Below are positions 1 through 8,580 of a stretch of DNA of 38,594 nt, one piece after another. The position numbers and the translations under genes are program-made. Source of the stretch: Gemmatimonadaceae bacterium. Its GTDB lineage: Bacteria > Gemmatimonadota > Gemmatimonadetes > Gemmatimonadales > Gemmatimonadaceae. The notes beneath the pieces are model-generated. The model searched no databases. It saw only the letters and a list, made by a program, of their open reading frames with translations, and was not told the origin of the DNA. The stretch covers positions 1-38,594 of the forward strand of contig JAICLH010000006.1 in assembly GCA_025927495.1 (NCBI GenBank), written 5' to 3'. How positions within the stretch are numbered: the first letter of the stretch is position 1; each line of letters begins with the position of its first letter.

Positions 1-197
1 CGCTTCGCCAAGTACGCGACACGAGCGCTGGCGATCATCGTTTTTGACGGCGTGCACCCTTCGTTGATGCAGGTGCCGCCGATGTGACGGCGCTCGATCA
101 GGACCGTGCGCCGGCCTGCGCGCGCGAGAGCGCCGGCAAGCGGATCGCCGCCCTGTCCCGATCCGATGACAAGTGCGTCGACGTGCAGGTCGGTCAT
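1..197 (-). CDS. FAD-dependent pyridine nucleotide-disulfide oxidoreductase, N-terminal part (mercuric reductase-like)
   Basis: The first 65 codons of a class I flavoprotein disulfide reductase; the rest lies beyond the left edge. Reading the minus strand from ATG at 197 gives an FAD-binding beta-alpha-beta start with GSGQGG at residues 12-17, an acidic end of the second strand (E35), and the redox-active pair C43/C48 in GGTCINEGC followed by TPSK. That CxxxxC disulfide is the family's catalytic centre. GSGQGG with INEGCTPSK resembles mercuric-reductase-like proteins more than lipoamide dehydrogenase or glutathione reductase, but the substrate cannot be told from this part. An SD-like GGAG sits about 11 nt before the ATG. 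The gene diverges from egtB, so the two may share a control region; a redox link to ergothioneine synthesis is only inference. Confidence 0.88.
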   Translation of the reverse strand, partial: MTDLHVDALVIGSGQGGDPLAGALARAGRRTVLIERRHIGGTCINEGCTPSKTMIASARVAYLAK

Positions 198-353
198 TGG
201 CGGTGCTCCGTTGAGGGAGGCGTGTGTTTGGCGTGTAACGCTGAGCCCGAGCGGCGGGGGGAATCAAGCCGTGGGCTGTCGGACCCGAAGGCCGGGAACG
301 AGAACGCGACTTGCTTCTGACGGCCCTCCACCCTCGGGTCGGCCGGCTGCGGC

Positions 354-381
354 TTGCCACTGAGCTGGTGAGTGGTATCTA
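354..381 (+). promoter_or_regulatory. Candidate sigma70-type promoter of the egt operon
   Basis: TTGCCA (354-359) and TATCTA (376-381) are separated by 16 bp in the 258-bp gap between the divergent oxidoreductase gene and egtB. Transcription from here would start near 388, which supports the ATG at 456 as the egtB start and argues against an in-frame GTG at 372. The rest of the gap (198-353) shows no other clear signal. Confidence 0.4.
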
Positions 382-455
382 CTTCGATTCGGGCACCGAA
401 GCGCGGCGCCCGATTGGCCGCGCGCGCCGCGGCAGTCCCTCCAGCCGCTCGACCG

Positions 456-1784
456 ATGACCCAGACTCACCTGGATGCAGCCGCACCCGCGGCCGATCGA
501 ATCGCTGCCATGCTCGAGGAAGCGCGCGAGCGCACGTTGTTGCTCATCGCGCCGCTGAGCGAGCAGGATTTGCACCTGCAGCACGATCCGTTGATGAGTC
601 CCGTCGTCTGGGACCTCGGGCACATCGCGCATTTCGAGGAGCTGTGGTTGACACGCAACCTCGATGGACCGGTGGAGTTCGTCGAGATGCCCGGCCTGTA
701 CAATCCGTTCGAAAACCCGCGCCGCGTCCGCGGTGCGCTCGCACTTCCGAGCGCGAACGAGTGCCGCGCGGAGATGGACGAAATTCGTGCGCGCGTGCTC
801 GAGCGGCTCCGCAGCGCCGATCTGGAGGACGGCGGCGACTTGCTGCGGGACGGATACGTGTACGCGATGGTCGCGCAGCACGAGTACCAGCACGACGAGA
901 CGATTCTGCAAACGTTACAGCTCAAAGCGGGCGCGCCGTATCGCGCGCCGCGCCGCGTGCGGCCACCAGCGGCGTCCGGGGCTCTGCCTAACGACGGCGA
1001 AATGGTGCGGTTCCCCGGCGGCCGTGTGACCATCGGCACCGACGACCGGACACAGGCCTACGACAACGAGCGGCCGCGCCACACGATCGCGCTCGCGCCT
1101 TTCTGGATCGACGTGCATCCCGTGACTAACGGAGCATTCCTCGGATTCATGGAGGCCGGCGGCTACGAGACGCGCGCGTGGTGGTCGGACGCCGGCTGGC
1201 AGTGGCTGCAGGACGCTCGGGTGCAGGCACCGAAATACTGGCATCGCGAGGGAACCGACTGGTCGACGCGCACCATGGACCTCGTCGAACGCGTGGATCC
1301 GGCGAAGCCCGTGTGCCATGTCTGCTACTACGAGGCCGAGGCGTTCGCGCGATGGGCCGGCAAGCGGCTGCCAAGCGAGATCGAATGGGAGGCGGCGGCG
1401 GCGTGGGATCCGGTCGCTGCTCGCGCTCGCATCTACCCTTGGGGAGATGAGCCCGCGACTTCCGAGCTCGCGAACCTGGACCAACTGTCGTTCGGCACCG
1501 CGCGCGTTGGCGCATATCCGCGCAACGTGTCGCCCATCGGCTGTCACGGAATGATCGGCGATGTGTGGGAGTGGACGTCGAGCGACTTCACCGGCTATCC
1601 GGGATTCGCGAGCTATCCGTATCGCGAGTACTCCGAGGTGTTCTTCGGCGACGAGTACAAGGTGTTGCGCGGTGGATCGTGGGCCACGCGCCCCGGCGCG
1701 ATTCGGAATACGTTCCGCAACTGGGACTATCCCATTCGGCGCCAGATCTTCAGCGGGTTCCGATGCGCGAGGAGCGAGCCATGA
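456..1784 (+). CDS. egtB: EgtB, ergothioneine biosynthesis sulfoxide synthase
   Basis: A 442-residue non-haem iron enzyme. In the known pathway EgtB joins hercynine (trimethyl-histidine) to cysteine or gamma-glutamylcysteine with O2, forming a sulfoxide. The N-terminal DinB-like half shows the metal-ligand pattern HIAHFEE (H56/H59) and HEYQHDE (H142/H146). The C-terminal half is an FGE-sulfatase fold ending in the typical VLRGGSW and SGFRCAR blocks. R89 and R92 fall where mycobacterial EgtB uses an RxxR pair to hold gamma-glutamylcysteine, a weak positional argument. I chose the ATG at 456 because the longer GTG start (372) adds a low-complexity Arg/Ala stretch and lies in the likely promoter. 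The stop overlaps the egtD start as ATGA, so the genes are probably translationally coupled. Confidence 0.96.
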   Translation: MTQTHLDAAAPAADRIAAMLEEARERTLLLIAPLSEQDLHLQHDPLMSPVVWDLGHIAHFEELWLTRNLDGPVEFVEMPGLYNPFENPRRVRGALALPSANECRAEMDEIRARVLERLRSADLEDGGDLLRDGYVYAMVAQHEYQHDETILQTLQLKAGAPYRAPRRVRPPAASGALPNDGEMVRFPGGRVTIGTDDRTQAYDNERPRHTIALAPFWIDVHPVTNGAFLGFMEAGGYETRAWWSDAGWQWLQDARVQAPKYWHREGTDWSTRTMDLVERVDPAKPVCHVCYYEAEAFARWAGKRLPSEIEWEAAAAWDPVAARARIYPWGDEPATSELANLDQLSFGTARVGAYPRNVSPIGCHGMIGDVWEWTSSDFTGYPGFASYPYREYSEVFFGDEYKVLRGGSWATRPGAIRNTFRNWDYPIRRQIFSGFRCARSEP

Positions 1785-2743
1785 CAGCCGCCGCGGCACG
1801 TCCGCAGTCTCCGCTGCTCGAGGAGGTGCGCGACGGTTTGTCGCGCCCGCAGAAGGAGTTGTCGCCGACGCTCTTCTATGATCGCCGCGGGTCGGAGTTG
1901 TTCGAGGCGATCACACGGCTGCCCGAGTACTACCTCACGCGCACCGAACGCGCGATGCTCGCGACGCGGATGCCATCGGTGATCGCGCGACTGGCACCGC
2001 GCACGCTGGTGGAGTTAGGCGCGGGCAGCGCCGCCAAGACGCGACTGGTGCTCGATGCCATGCGCGCGACCGGAGAGCCGGCGACGTACGTGCCCGTCGA
2101 CGTGAGCGCCGAGTTCCTGCGCGAGACGGCGGCGGCGTTAGGCACGGAGCTGCCGGGCGTGCGCGTCGTCCCGGTGGTGGCCGACATCAGCGTCGGATTG
2201 GGCCTGCCGCGCGCCATGCCGCGACCGGTGCTGTTCGCGTTCCTGGGGAGCACCATCGGCAATTTCGAGGAGGATGCGGCGATCGCGCTGCTCCGACGCG
2301 TACGCGCGGCGATGTGCCCGGGCGATCACTTTCTCCTCGGCGTCGACTTGCAGAAGGATGTCCGCGTGATCGAGGCCGCGTACAATGATGCGGCCGGCGT
2401 GACGGCCGAGTTCAATCGCAATGTCCTGCGCGTGCTGAAGCGCGAGCTCGGCGCCGACTTCGACGAGCGGGATTTTGCGCACCGCGCGACGTACAACCCG
2501 ATGGCGCACCGCATCGAGATGCATCTCATCGCCCGGCGCGCGCTCGACGTGCACATCCCGCATATCGGCACCCTGCCATTCCGGACGGGCGAGTCCATTC
2601 GGACGGAGATCAGCTGCAAGTACGACCGCGCGAGGGTGCAGCGCATCTTCAGTGAAGCGGGATTGCGCCTCGACGAGTGGATTGCGAACGACGACCCGGC
2701 GTACGCACTTGCGATCGGATCCTCCGACGCATGGCGGCGATGA
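1781..2743 (+). CDS. egtD: EgtD, L-histidine N-alpha-methyltransferase
   Basis: A 320-residue SAM-dependent enzyme that trimethylates the alpha-amino group of histidine to give hercynine, the first step of ergothioneine synthesis. Its length matches the family (about 320). Visible motifs are VELGAGSAAKT (SAM loop, residues 77-87), VPVDVS (104-109), FLGSTIGNFEE (154-164) and EISCKY (276-281). N161, Y201 and E276 line up, offset by 5-6 residues, with the histidine-binding N166, Y206 and E282 of mycobacterial EgtD. The start overlaps the egtB stop by 4 nt, and the stop overlaps egtA by 4 nt. No duplicate or truncation is seen. Confidence 0.97.
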   Translation: MTAAAARPQSPLLEEVRDGLSRPQKELSPTLFYDRRGSELFEAITRLPEYYLTRTERAMLATRMPSVIARLAPRTLVELGAGSAAKTRLVLDAMRATGEPATYVPVDVSAEFLRETAAALGTELPGVRVVPVVADISVGLGLPRAMPRPVLFAFLGSTIGNFEEDAAIALLRRVRAAMCPGDHFLLGVDLQKDVRVIEAAYNDAAGVTAEFNRNVLRVLKRELGADFDERDFAHRATYNPMAHRIEMHLIARRALDVHIPHIGTLPFRTGESIRTEISCKYDRARVQRIFSEAGLRLDEWIANDDPAYALAIGSSDAWRR

Positions 2744-4002
2744 CTCTTCCCACTGGCGCGCGCGGCCGCGCGCTGCTGGCGGCCGACCTGGCGCGGCGCA
2801 GTTTCGCGCCGGGTAGGGCATCGATGCCTCGGATGGGGGCGGAAGTGGAGTTGCTGCCGATTGACACCGACACGCGCTGCATCGCTGCGCTCGACGGCGG
2901 TCCCCGCAGCGTGCTGGCGGTGTTGCGGCGGTTCGGTGCATCGCACTGCTGGTCGGAGGCGCGGACCGAAAAGGGCACGCCGTGCTTCCATCTGCCTAAC
3001 CGCGGCCGGTTGACGTTCGAGCCGGGCGGGCAGATCGAGTACGCCGCGCCGCCCGCACCCGGCGCGAGCGCGCTGGCCGCGAACGTGCGATCCGTGCTCG
3101 AGCCGCTCCGGCGCTACGCATCGATGGAAGGATTGCAGCTGGACGCCGTCGGCATCGAATCGGAACGCGATGTGTGGTCGACGCCACGCCAACTCGACGC
3201 CGAGCGCTACGAGCGTATGGAGGCGTATTTCGCGACGATCGGCCCGCATGGCGCGCGGATGATGCGACAGACGGCATCGTTTCAGGTTTGCCTGGACATC
3301 GCCGAGGGAGACACGGGACGCAGACAGTGGCGCCTGTTGAATGCGGCCGCGCCCTACGTCATCGCCATGTTCGCGAATTCGCCGCGTTACGACGGTATCC
3401 TCACCGGACATCAAAGCGTGCGAGCGGCGTGCTGGCGGCGGCTGGACCCGTCACGCACGGGAGTGCTGAGCGGCGACGACCCGGTGTCGGCCTTCATGGC
3501 ATTCGCGCTGCGCGCGCCGGACATGATGCGGCGCACACCTGACGGCGCGTACCAATCGTTCGGCGACTGGGTCGATGCGGGAACGATGACGCTGGAGGAT
3601 TGGCATCATCATCTGAGCACGCTCTTTCCCGAAGTGCGGCCGCGCGGCTACTTCGAGGTGCGCGGCGCGGACTCGATCGATCCGGCGTGCTGCATCGCTC
3701 CGCTGGCGTTGTTAGGCGGGCTCGCCTACGACGCGACCGCACTCGCCGACGCGCTCGACGTGCTGCGCGTGCCGGGCGATGTGCTCGAGTGCGCCGGATT
3801 TGCGGGCCTCCGGGATCCGTCCGTGGCGGCGGTGTCGGCGCAGTTGGCGGTGATCGCGCTCGAGGGGTGCATACGCCTGGGCCCGGATTTTCTGTCGGCG
3901 CCGGACCTGGCACTCGCGCGCGCATTCTTCGACCGGTACACGCACCGGCGCCGGTCTCCGGCCGATGACGTGCGCGACGCCGCCGCGGCCGCTACGGCCT
4001 AA
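2740..4002 (+). CDS. egtA: EgtA-type glutamate-cysteine ligase
   Basis: A 420-residue GCS2-family ATP-dependent ligase, expected to make gamma-glutamylcysteine for EgtB. Family blocks include MGAEVELLPID near the N-terminus, LTFEPGGQIEY (substrate and metal region), MMRQTASFQVCLDI and GYFEVRGADS. The ATG at 2740 overlaps the egtD stop (ATGA) and is preferred over ATG 2731 or the longer open frame. The stop TAA is embedded in the recurrent heptamer GCCTAAC. As third gene of the operon it suggests the mycobacterial-type route. However, egtC (the amidohydrolase that removes glutamate) and egtE (the lyase) are absent from this window, so either they lie elsewhere or other enzymes do these steps. 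Confidence 0.92.
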   Translation: MTLPTGARGRALLAADLARRSFAPGRASMPRMGAEVELLPIDTDTRCIAALDGGPRSVLAVLRRFGASHCWSEARTEKGTPCFHLPNRGRLTFEPGGQIEYAAPPAPGASALAANVRSVLEPLRRYASMEGLQLDAVGIESERDVWSTPRQLDAERYERMEAYFATIGPHGARMMRQTASFQVCLDIAEGDTGRRQWRLLNAAAPYVIAMFANSPRYDGILTGHQSVRAACWRRLDPSRTGVLSGDDPVSAFMAFALRAPDMMRRTPDGAYQSFGDWVDAGTMTLEDWHHHLSTLFPEVRPRGYFEVRGADSIDPACCIAPLALLGGLAYDATALADALDVLRVPGDVLECAGFAGLRDPSVAAVSAQLAVIALEGCIRLGPDFLSAPDLALARAFFDRYTHRRRSPADDVRDAAAAATA

Positions 4003-4008
4003 CGGAAA

Positions 4009-5490
4009 TCAGCGCGCGAGCCTGGCGTTGTCGTAGGTCGGATCCCCCGTCACCTCGCGGTCGACGTGCGGAGCGAGCCACACCGGCGGCTTTGGTGCAT
4101 CGTCGGGATGCGACAACTCGACTTCGGCGAGCGCCAGCGGGCGGTCGAGAAACTCATCGATCGTCCACTCGGTCTCGCCCTCGCGGACGAGATAGCGGCG
4201 CTTGTGCACGCGTCGTCCCGAGGTGAGCGGCCAGAGGGCGTCGAACAGATCGCGATCGATCTGATCCTCGAGCTCGAGGCGGACGAGACCGTTGCCGCCC
4301 TTCACGGTGCGGAACCAGCGCGTGACCCCATCCGCCGCGATCGCCCGCACGCGCTCGTTGACGTGCCCGCCCGGCAGGTATCCCTGATCGATGTCCTGGA
4401 CGGTGGTTTCCGGATCGCCTAACGGGCCATCGGGCAACGCGGTCAGCAGGAATTTGCGCTCGATCTCCATCCCCGCGGCACGGCGCTGCGCCAGACGGCC
4501 GGCGAGCTCGCGCACGCGCTCGAGGAACGGGCCAGACGCGTCGCCCAACCATTCGCGGGTGAACGCGGCGAACAACGACTCGGTGCGCTCGTGCAGACGG
4601 CGCGCGAGCTCGAGCAAGCCGTTCCTGGGATCATGACTGCCGGAGCCGGCGGACCGAACCCCGGCGAGCGAACTGCCATCGCGCACCATGGCCGACAAGC
4701 GCTGCGCCGCCTCGCGGGCCGCGTCCTCCATCGCGTCGGCGACGAGACCGGCGAGCAAGTGCGCGTCGTGCAACTCGCCGAGTGTATCCTGGAGCGCGCG
4801 CAACCGGTCGACTAACGGAACCGCACCCGGCACGATGTCCATGATCGGCTCGAGCGCGTACCGAAGGTGCTTGGCCGCGATGCGCGCCTCGTGTGCGCAC
4901 GTCTGGTCGACGGCGTCGTGCACGCGCGAAAGCCGGCTGGCCAACTCGTCGGTGAGATCGCCGAGCCGCGCGCCGAGCACCCGCGCCGCGTGCGGCGGGG
5001 CGATGGGCTCGTCGAGCCGAACCGTCAGCTGCCAGCTGGAGAGCGCCTCCTGCAGCGAGTCCGCGAGCTTCTCGAACCGGCTCGCGAGGCGCGCGTGCAT
5101 TCGCGCGTCGTTCTCCTGCTTCGACGCGCGCAACCGCTCGCGCATCCACGTCGCACCGATGCGCTGGCGTCGCGTGAGTGCGGGCAGTTCTCCCTCGATC
5201 CACTCGATGTGCACCTGGGCGTCGCGCCCGGCGCCCGTGGCTTTCGTTAGTCGGCGGAGCCGACCACGGCGTTTCTTCGAGATGCTATCGGCGAGCTCGT
5301 CGCGAAACGTGCGATCGCAACTGCGGAGACGGCGCAGCGCGACGCGCAGGTCGTGCAGCGCTTCGGGCGCATCCTCGTCGTCGAGCTTGTCGTACGCGGA
5401 GCGCGCTGCGCGGAGATGCGCGAGCGCGATACGTCTCGCCGTTTCGGCAGCGGGACGATCCAGGGCGTCAAGCGGAAGCGGGATGTCCAC
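4009..5490 (-). CDS. CHAD domain-CYTH domain fusion protein (reverse domain order)
   Basis: A 493-residue protein. Residues about 11-340 form a CHAD domain (conserved histidine alpha-helical), with repeated basic helices and motifs HDLRVALRRLRS (46-57), KHLRYALE (207-214) and HDAH (241-244). Residues 341-493 form a CYTH tunnel domain starting MEIERKFLL, with the hallmark ExExK (E342, E344, K346). CHAD domains are known to bind polyphosphate, and CYTH enzymes hydrolyse inorganic triphosphate or related substrates. A role in polyphosphate or triphosphate metabolism is therefore likely but not proven. In most fusions CYTH comes first; here the order is reversed. The start is GTG at 5490, the first in-frame start after an upstream TGA. 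The gene is convergent with egtA, only 6 bp away. A small membrane-protein gene lies 46 bp upstream on the same strand. Confidence 0.93.
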   Translation of the reverse strand: MDIPLPLDALDRPAAETARRIALAHLRAARSAYDKLDDEDAPEALHDLRVALRRLRSCDRTFRDELADSISKKRRGRLRRLTKATGAGRDAQVHIEWIEGELPALTRRQRIGATWMRERLRASKQENDARMHARLASRFEKLADSLQEALSSWQLTVRLDEPIAPPHAARVLGARLGDLTDELASRLSRVHDAVDQTCAHEARIAAKHLRYALEPIMDIVPGAVPLVDRLRALQDTLGELHDAHLLAGLVADAMEDAAREAAQRLSAMVRDGSSLAGVRSAGSGSHDPRNGLLELARRLHERTESLFAAFTREWLGDASGPFLERVRELAGRLAQRRAAGMEIERKFLLTALPDGPLGDPETTVQDIDQGYLPGGHVNERVRAIAADGVTRWFRTVKGGNGLVRLELEDQIDRDLFDALWPLTSGRRVHKRRYLVREGETEWTIDEFLDRPLALAEVELSHPDDAPKPPVWLAPHVDREVTGDPTYDNARLAR

Positions 5491-5536
5491 GGCGGCCGGA
5501 TCGATTGTCGCAAACGCTCAAGCGACGTCCGGCTTG

Positions 5537-5674
5537 TCAGTGATGCTGACGAAACCAGAAGAACGCGACCTCGCCGAGCAGAAACGCCGCCACCGAGGCG
5601 AGCAGAAGTGCCTCGACTTTCGAGGGCGCTGGAATCGAACGGAGCCAGCGTGAACGACGGCGGTATTCGTACAT
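5537..5674 (-). CDS. Small single-pass membrane protein, unidentified
   Basis: A 45-residue reading frame on the minus strand, too short for most gene callers. It has a very basic N-terminus (YRRRSRWLR), then one hydrophobic helix at about residues 20-40 (begins VEALLLASVAAF), and ends FRQHH. This is the pattern of an inner-membrane miniprotein with its N-terminus inside. No strong ribosome-binding site precedes ATG 5674. In-frame GTG (5 codons upstream) and TTG starts would add HYRTRVIQTP-like residues. It sits 46 bp before the CHAD-CYTH gene on the same strand, so co-transcription is likely. I do not recognise a family. An AT-rich patch at about 5725-5755 upstream may hold the promoter, but no clean -35/-10 pair was found. 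Confidence 0.5.
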   Translation of the reverse strand: MYEYRRRSRWLRSIPAPSKVEALLLASVAAFLLGEVAFFWFRQHH

Positions 5675-5802
5675 GGGCGTCTGGATCACTCGGGTGCGGT
5701 AGTGCAACAGTGTGAATCACCATATGGCGCGTCAAGTGAGGAAATATTAACGACTTGGCGCCGCGTGTTCATACCGCATGGCGGCGAGACTGCATTTTGT
5801 CC

Positions 5803-7899
5803 TCAGAAACTATAGTGGAGCGTTCCATAGAACGACCGGGGTTGGCCCGGAGACACGACGTGACCGGCAACCAATTCGGGGTACGCTTTGTCGAGGACGT
5901 TGCGAACGCCGACGTCGATTTGGGCGACGCCGATTTGTACGAGCGCTCCAACGTGAATCAGCCCATATGCGGGGAGTACGACACCCGGTTCGTCGAACGG
6001 TGAGTACGGGCCGACGACATTGGTGCTCACGCGCAAGCGCCACGGCGTTGTCTTCGGCGCGAGTTGCAGGGACGCGATGCCGATGTATTGCGCAGTGTTG
6101 AACACGCGGAGTCCAGACAAGGTGTCGACCGCCGATGGGTCCTCCTCCTCTTGCGTGATGAGCCGGCGATAGCGCGCGTCATTGAACGTCCAGTCGGTGG
6201 AGAACGAGAGCATTGGCGCGATGGGCGCCTGCATTTCGAGTTCGACGCCCTGCCGGCGACTGGCGCCGCCGTTGCTGGACGCGCCGCTGAGCGGGTTGAA
6301 GGTCTGCTCGTTGCTCACGTCCATGCGGAAGAGCGCGACCGATCCGTGGATGTCGTTGCGATCGTACTTGAGTCCGGTCTCGTACGCCCACGCGGTGATG
6401 AACGGCAGTGCCGGATCGTCGATGATCCCATCGGTCGAGCGGAAGCCGCGCGATACGTTGGCGTAGGCGCCGACATTGTCCGTTAGGCGAAAAAGGGCGC
6501 CGAGCTTTGGCGACGCGACGCCGTGCGAATCGGCACTGGTGAAGTCGGCGTCCGGCGTGGAGTGCGTGTCGACGATGTCGTAGCGCGCGCCGAGACTCAG
6601 GCGGAGCCGCGATGTCGCATCGAAATCCGATTGGACGAACAGCGCACCGGATGTCTGCCGTGCGTGCACGAGGGTGGCGGCGGAATCGCGCTCGCGGTCC
6701 GTCGTGAACCAATTCTGAAAGTGCGACTGATCCCAGCGCGATTCGAGGCCGACGGTGAGCTCAGTGCGCGGCAAGCTCCAGGTGAGCGCGCTCGTGGCGC
6801 CGAACCCGGTCCGGTGATCGACTTCTTCCGTCTGGCTGCCGCTGCCCTCGAAGCGGCCGCCCGCCGGCGGAATGGTGAGAAAGAACTTCCAGTTCCCCTG
6901 CGTCGAATACAGCGTGGTGCGCCAGAGCAGCGGCCCGGAGAGCCAACGCAGGCTGACGCGTTCTTGGGCGCGATATTTCCGGCCGCCATCGGTGGGATTG
7001 GACACAACGTCGTAGTCGCGCGCGGCGAACTCCTCCTCGCTCAGGAAGCCGGGCGATCTCCAGTCGGCGCCGTACAACTCGATACCGCCGTCGATCCGCC
7101 ACGCCGACGACAGGTCGTGCACGACGCGCATATGTCCCTGTTCGACATCGGACCGGCTGTTAGGCCGCCAGCCGTCTTCGTGATCCCAGCGCGCGCCGAA
7201 TACGCCGCCGCCTTCCGCACCGTGATCGAATCCCGTTAGGACGCTGGCATCGATGTGCCCGGCGGTTCCGGCATCGATGCTGGCCTCCGTGCCCTGCATG
7301 CGCTCGAGCGTGTGCACGTTCACGATGCCAGCGAGCGCGAAATTGCCGAAGAGCGCGCTGGTCGGCCCTTTGATGACGTCGATGTCCTGGACGGCGCCGG
7401 GGAAGATGAGACCCCAGTCGTTGTAGCCTTCGGCGTGCCCGTTGACCGGCTCGTTGATGGGAACGCCATCGATCCAGAGCGCGAGGTCGGTCGAGTGATC
7501 CGAGCTGAAGCCCCGGATCGATGCATCGGAGGCGAAGCCGGGACCCTGCCCTTGTAGATGGACTTCGACGCCCGCGCTCTGGCGGAGCAAATCCCACGGC
7601 GACGTGGCCGGCGTGAGCGCGATGACCGACGGCGAGACGGTGATGGCGGACTGCGGCTCGTTGCGTCGGACGGGTGTCGCAGTGATGGTAACGGTCGCGA
7701 GTCGCCTCGCGCGCCGTGCGAGCGAATCTCGCCGCGCGGTGGTGTCACGTCGCGTCGTCGTATCACGGCCGGTGGTATCGTGCACCGTGGTGTCCGCCGG
7801 CGTGGTTTGCGCGCCGAGGCGTACGGCGCACGTGAACACGAAGGCGGCGGCCGCGAGGGCCGTGCCCGAACGGCGGCGCGCAGTTAGGCAACAAGTCAT
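5803..7899 (-). CDS. TonB-dependent outer-membrane receptor, possibly for copper
   Basis: A 698-residue receptor. A signal peptide (hydrophobic stretch about 12-27, cleavage near LGAQ) is followed by a Thr/Asp/Arg-rich linker with repeated DTT units. The TonB box-like VTITATP leads into a plug domain (SVIALTPATSPWDLLRQ, IRGF, WIDGVPINEPVNG, DVIKGP, NFALAGIVNV). The rest is a beta-barrel ending in aromatic HYSF, as usual for barrel insertion. ATG 7899 is preferred over an upstream ATG because the signal peptide then begins properly. Receptors carry scarce metals, haem, cobalamin or siderophores. The neighbours (a His/Met/Cys-rich exported protein and CopC) suggest copper, but this is context only. 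The plug sequence alone does not fix the ligand. Confidence 0.92.
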   Translation of the reverse strand: MTCCLTARRRSGTALAAAAFVFTCAVRLGAQTTPADTTVHDTTGRDTTTRRDTTARRDSLARRARRLATVTITATPVRRNEPQSAITVSPSVIALTPATSPWDLLRQSAGVEVHLQGQGPGFASDASIRGFSSDHSTDLALWIDGVPINEPVNGHAEGYNDWGLIFPGAVQDIDVIKGPTSALFGNFALAGIVNVHTLERMQGTEASIDAGTAGHIDASVLTGFDHGAEGGGVFGARWDHEDGWRPNSRSDVEQGHMRVVHDLSSAWRIDGGIELYGADWRSPGFLSEEEFAARDYDVVSNPTDGGRKYRAQERVSLRWLSGPLLWRTTLYSTQGNWKFFLTIPPAGGRFEGSGSQTEEVDHRTGFGATSALTWSLPRTELTVGLESRWDQSHFQNWFTTDRERDSAATLVHARQTSGALFVQSDFDATSRLRLSLGARYDIVDTHSTPDADFTSADSHGVASPKLGALFRLTDNVGAYANVSRGFRSTDGIIDDPALPFITAWAYETGLKYDRNDIHGSVALFRMDVSNEQTFNPLSGASSNGGASRRQGVELEMQAPIAPMLSFSTDWTFNDARYRRLITQEEEDPSAVDTLSGLRVFNTAQYIGIASLQLAPKTTPWRLRVSTNVVGPYSPFDEPGVVLPAYGLIHVGALVQIGVAQIDVGVRNVLDKAYPELVAGHVVSPGQPRSFYGTLHYSF

Positions 7900-8047
7900 G
7901 TGTGTCCCGTATCTCGTGGTGCGGCGACCGATGGCAATCGGGCACCGGCACCGGCGGTCGATCATCTCGGAGTGCGCGCGACACGCGCCGCCGGAGGGCC
8001 GTTAGGCCGCGGCGGTACCGACGTGCACGAGCGCGTGAGCAAAGGCG

Positions 8048-8069
8048 ACGAGGCGCTGGAGCGCCTCGT
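8048..8069 (-). other. Perfect 10-bp hairpin between metal-protein gene and TonB receptor gene
   Basis: ACGAGGCGCT and AGCGCCTCGT pair exactly around a 2-nt centre. The hairpin lies just after the stop of the 8077-8466 gene and about 150 nt before the receptor start on the minus strand. There is no U-run after it on that strand, so it is not a classic terminator. It could be an mRNA-stabilising or partial-attenuation structure, or a protein-binding palindrome. The surrounding gap (7900-8076) has no other gene. Confidence 0.4.
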
Positions 8070-8076
8070 GCGCGCA

Positions 8077-8466
8077 TCACGCGATGGCGGGAGGACCGTT
8101 GGCGAAGGGTCGGGCGTGCGGCGCGGGAACCGGATAGACGACCGGCGCCGCGGACGGCTTCACTCGCACCATCTGAACGACGGCGCTCCGCAGCGCGACA
8201 GAAACGGCGGGCAAACCCGCAAACGCTGCACCGGTGCAATCCCCGATGCACGTGCAGTCGTGATGCGCCGGGCTCGATGGCTGATCGGGGTTGTGCGACT
8301 CGTGCGCCGCGCCACCCATCATCTGGCCGTTGGGCATCGCCATCACACTCGCGACACCATCGTGCATCGGACAGCGATGCATGGCGGCCACTGGTTCGGT
8401 CACGCACAACACGAACCAGAGTGCCAGGAATGCCGAGGCGATGCGAGTGTACCAGCGGCGACGCAT
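8077..8466 (-). CDS. Exported His/Met/Cys-rich protein, probable metal (copper) binding
   Basis: A 129-residue protein with a clear signal peptide (MRRRWYTR then a hydrophobic core, cleavage near PVAA). The mature part begins MHRCPMHDG, which resembles the CPMH motif of heavy-metal-binding domains. It continues with Met/His-rich sequence (MAMPNGQMMGG, HESHN) and a HHDCTCIGDC cluster. The C-terminal third is Pro/Ala-rich. These ligands suit Cu(I)/Cu(II) or a related soft metal. The layout recalls DUF2946-like small proteins found near TonB receptors and copper genes, but I cannot confirm membership. ATG 8466 is chosen over an in-frame TTG at 8514 because the signal peptide starts there. It lies upstream of the TonB receptor on the same strand and may be co-transcribed. 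Confidence 0.7.
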   Translation of the reverse strand: MRRRWYTRIASAFLALWFVLCVTEPVAAMHRCPMHDGVASVMAMPNGQMMGGAAHESHNPDQPSSPAHHDCTCIGDCTGAAFAGLPAVSVALRSAVVQMVRVKPSAAPVVYPVPAPHARPFANGPPAIA

Positions 8467-8580
8467 GGCCGTAATGTCACCAGAGAGGAGGGCGGGCGCC
8501 AGTCCGTGAGCCAATTTCAGCGATCACGGCGCTAACGGCAGCGTGATCGACACGTCACACGTCGCGTGCGACCGTGCTGT

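Noticed and set aside
372-455. GTG 372 as the egtB start
   Set aside because: It adds 28 low-complexity residues before the conserved domain and lies inside the likely promoter, upstream of the predicted transcription start.
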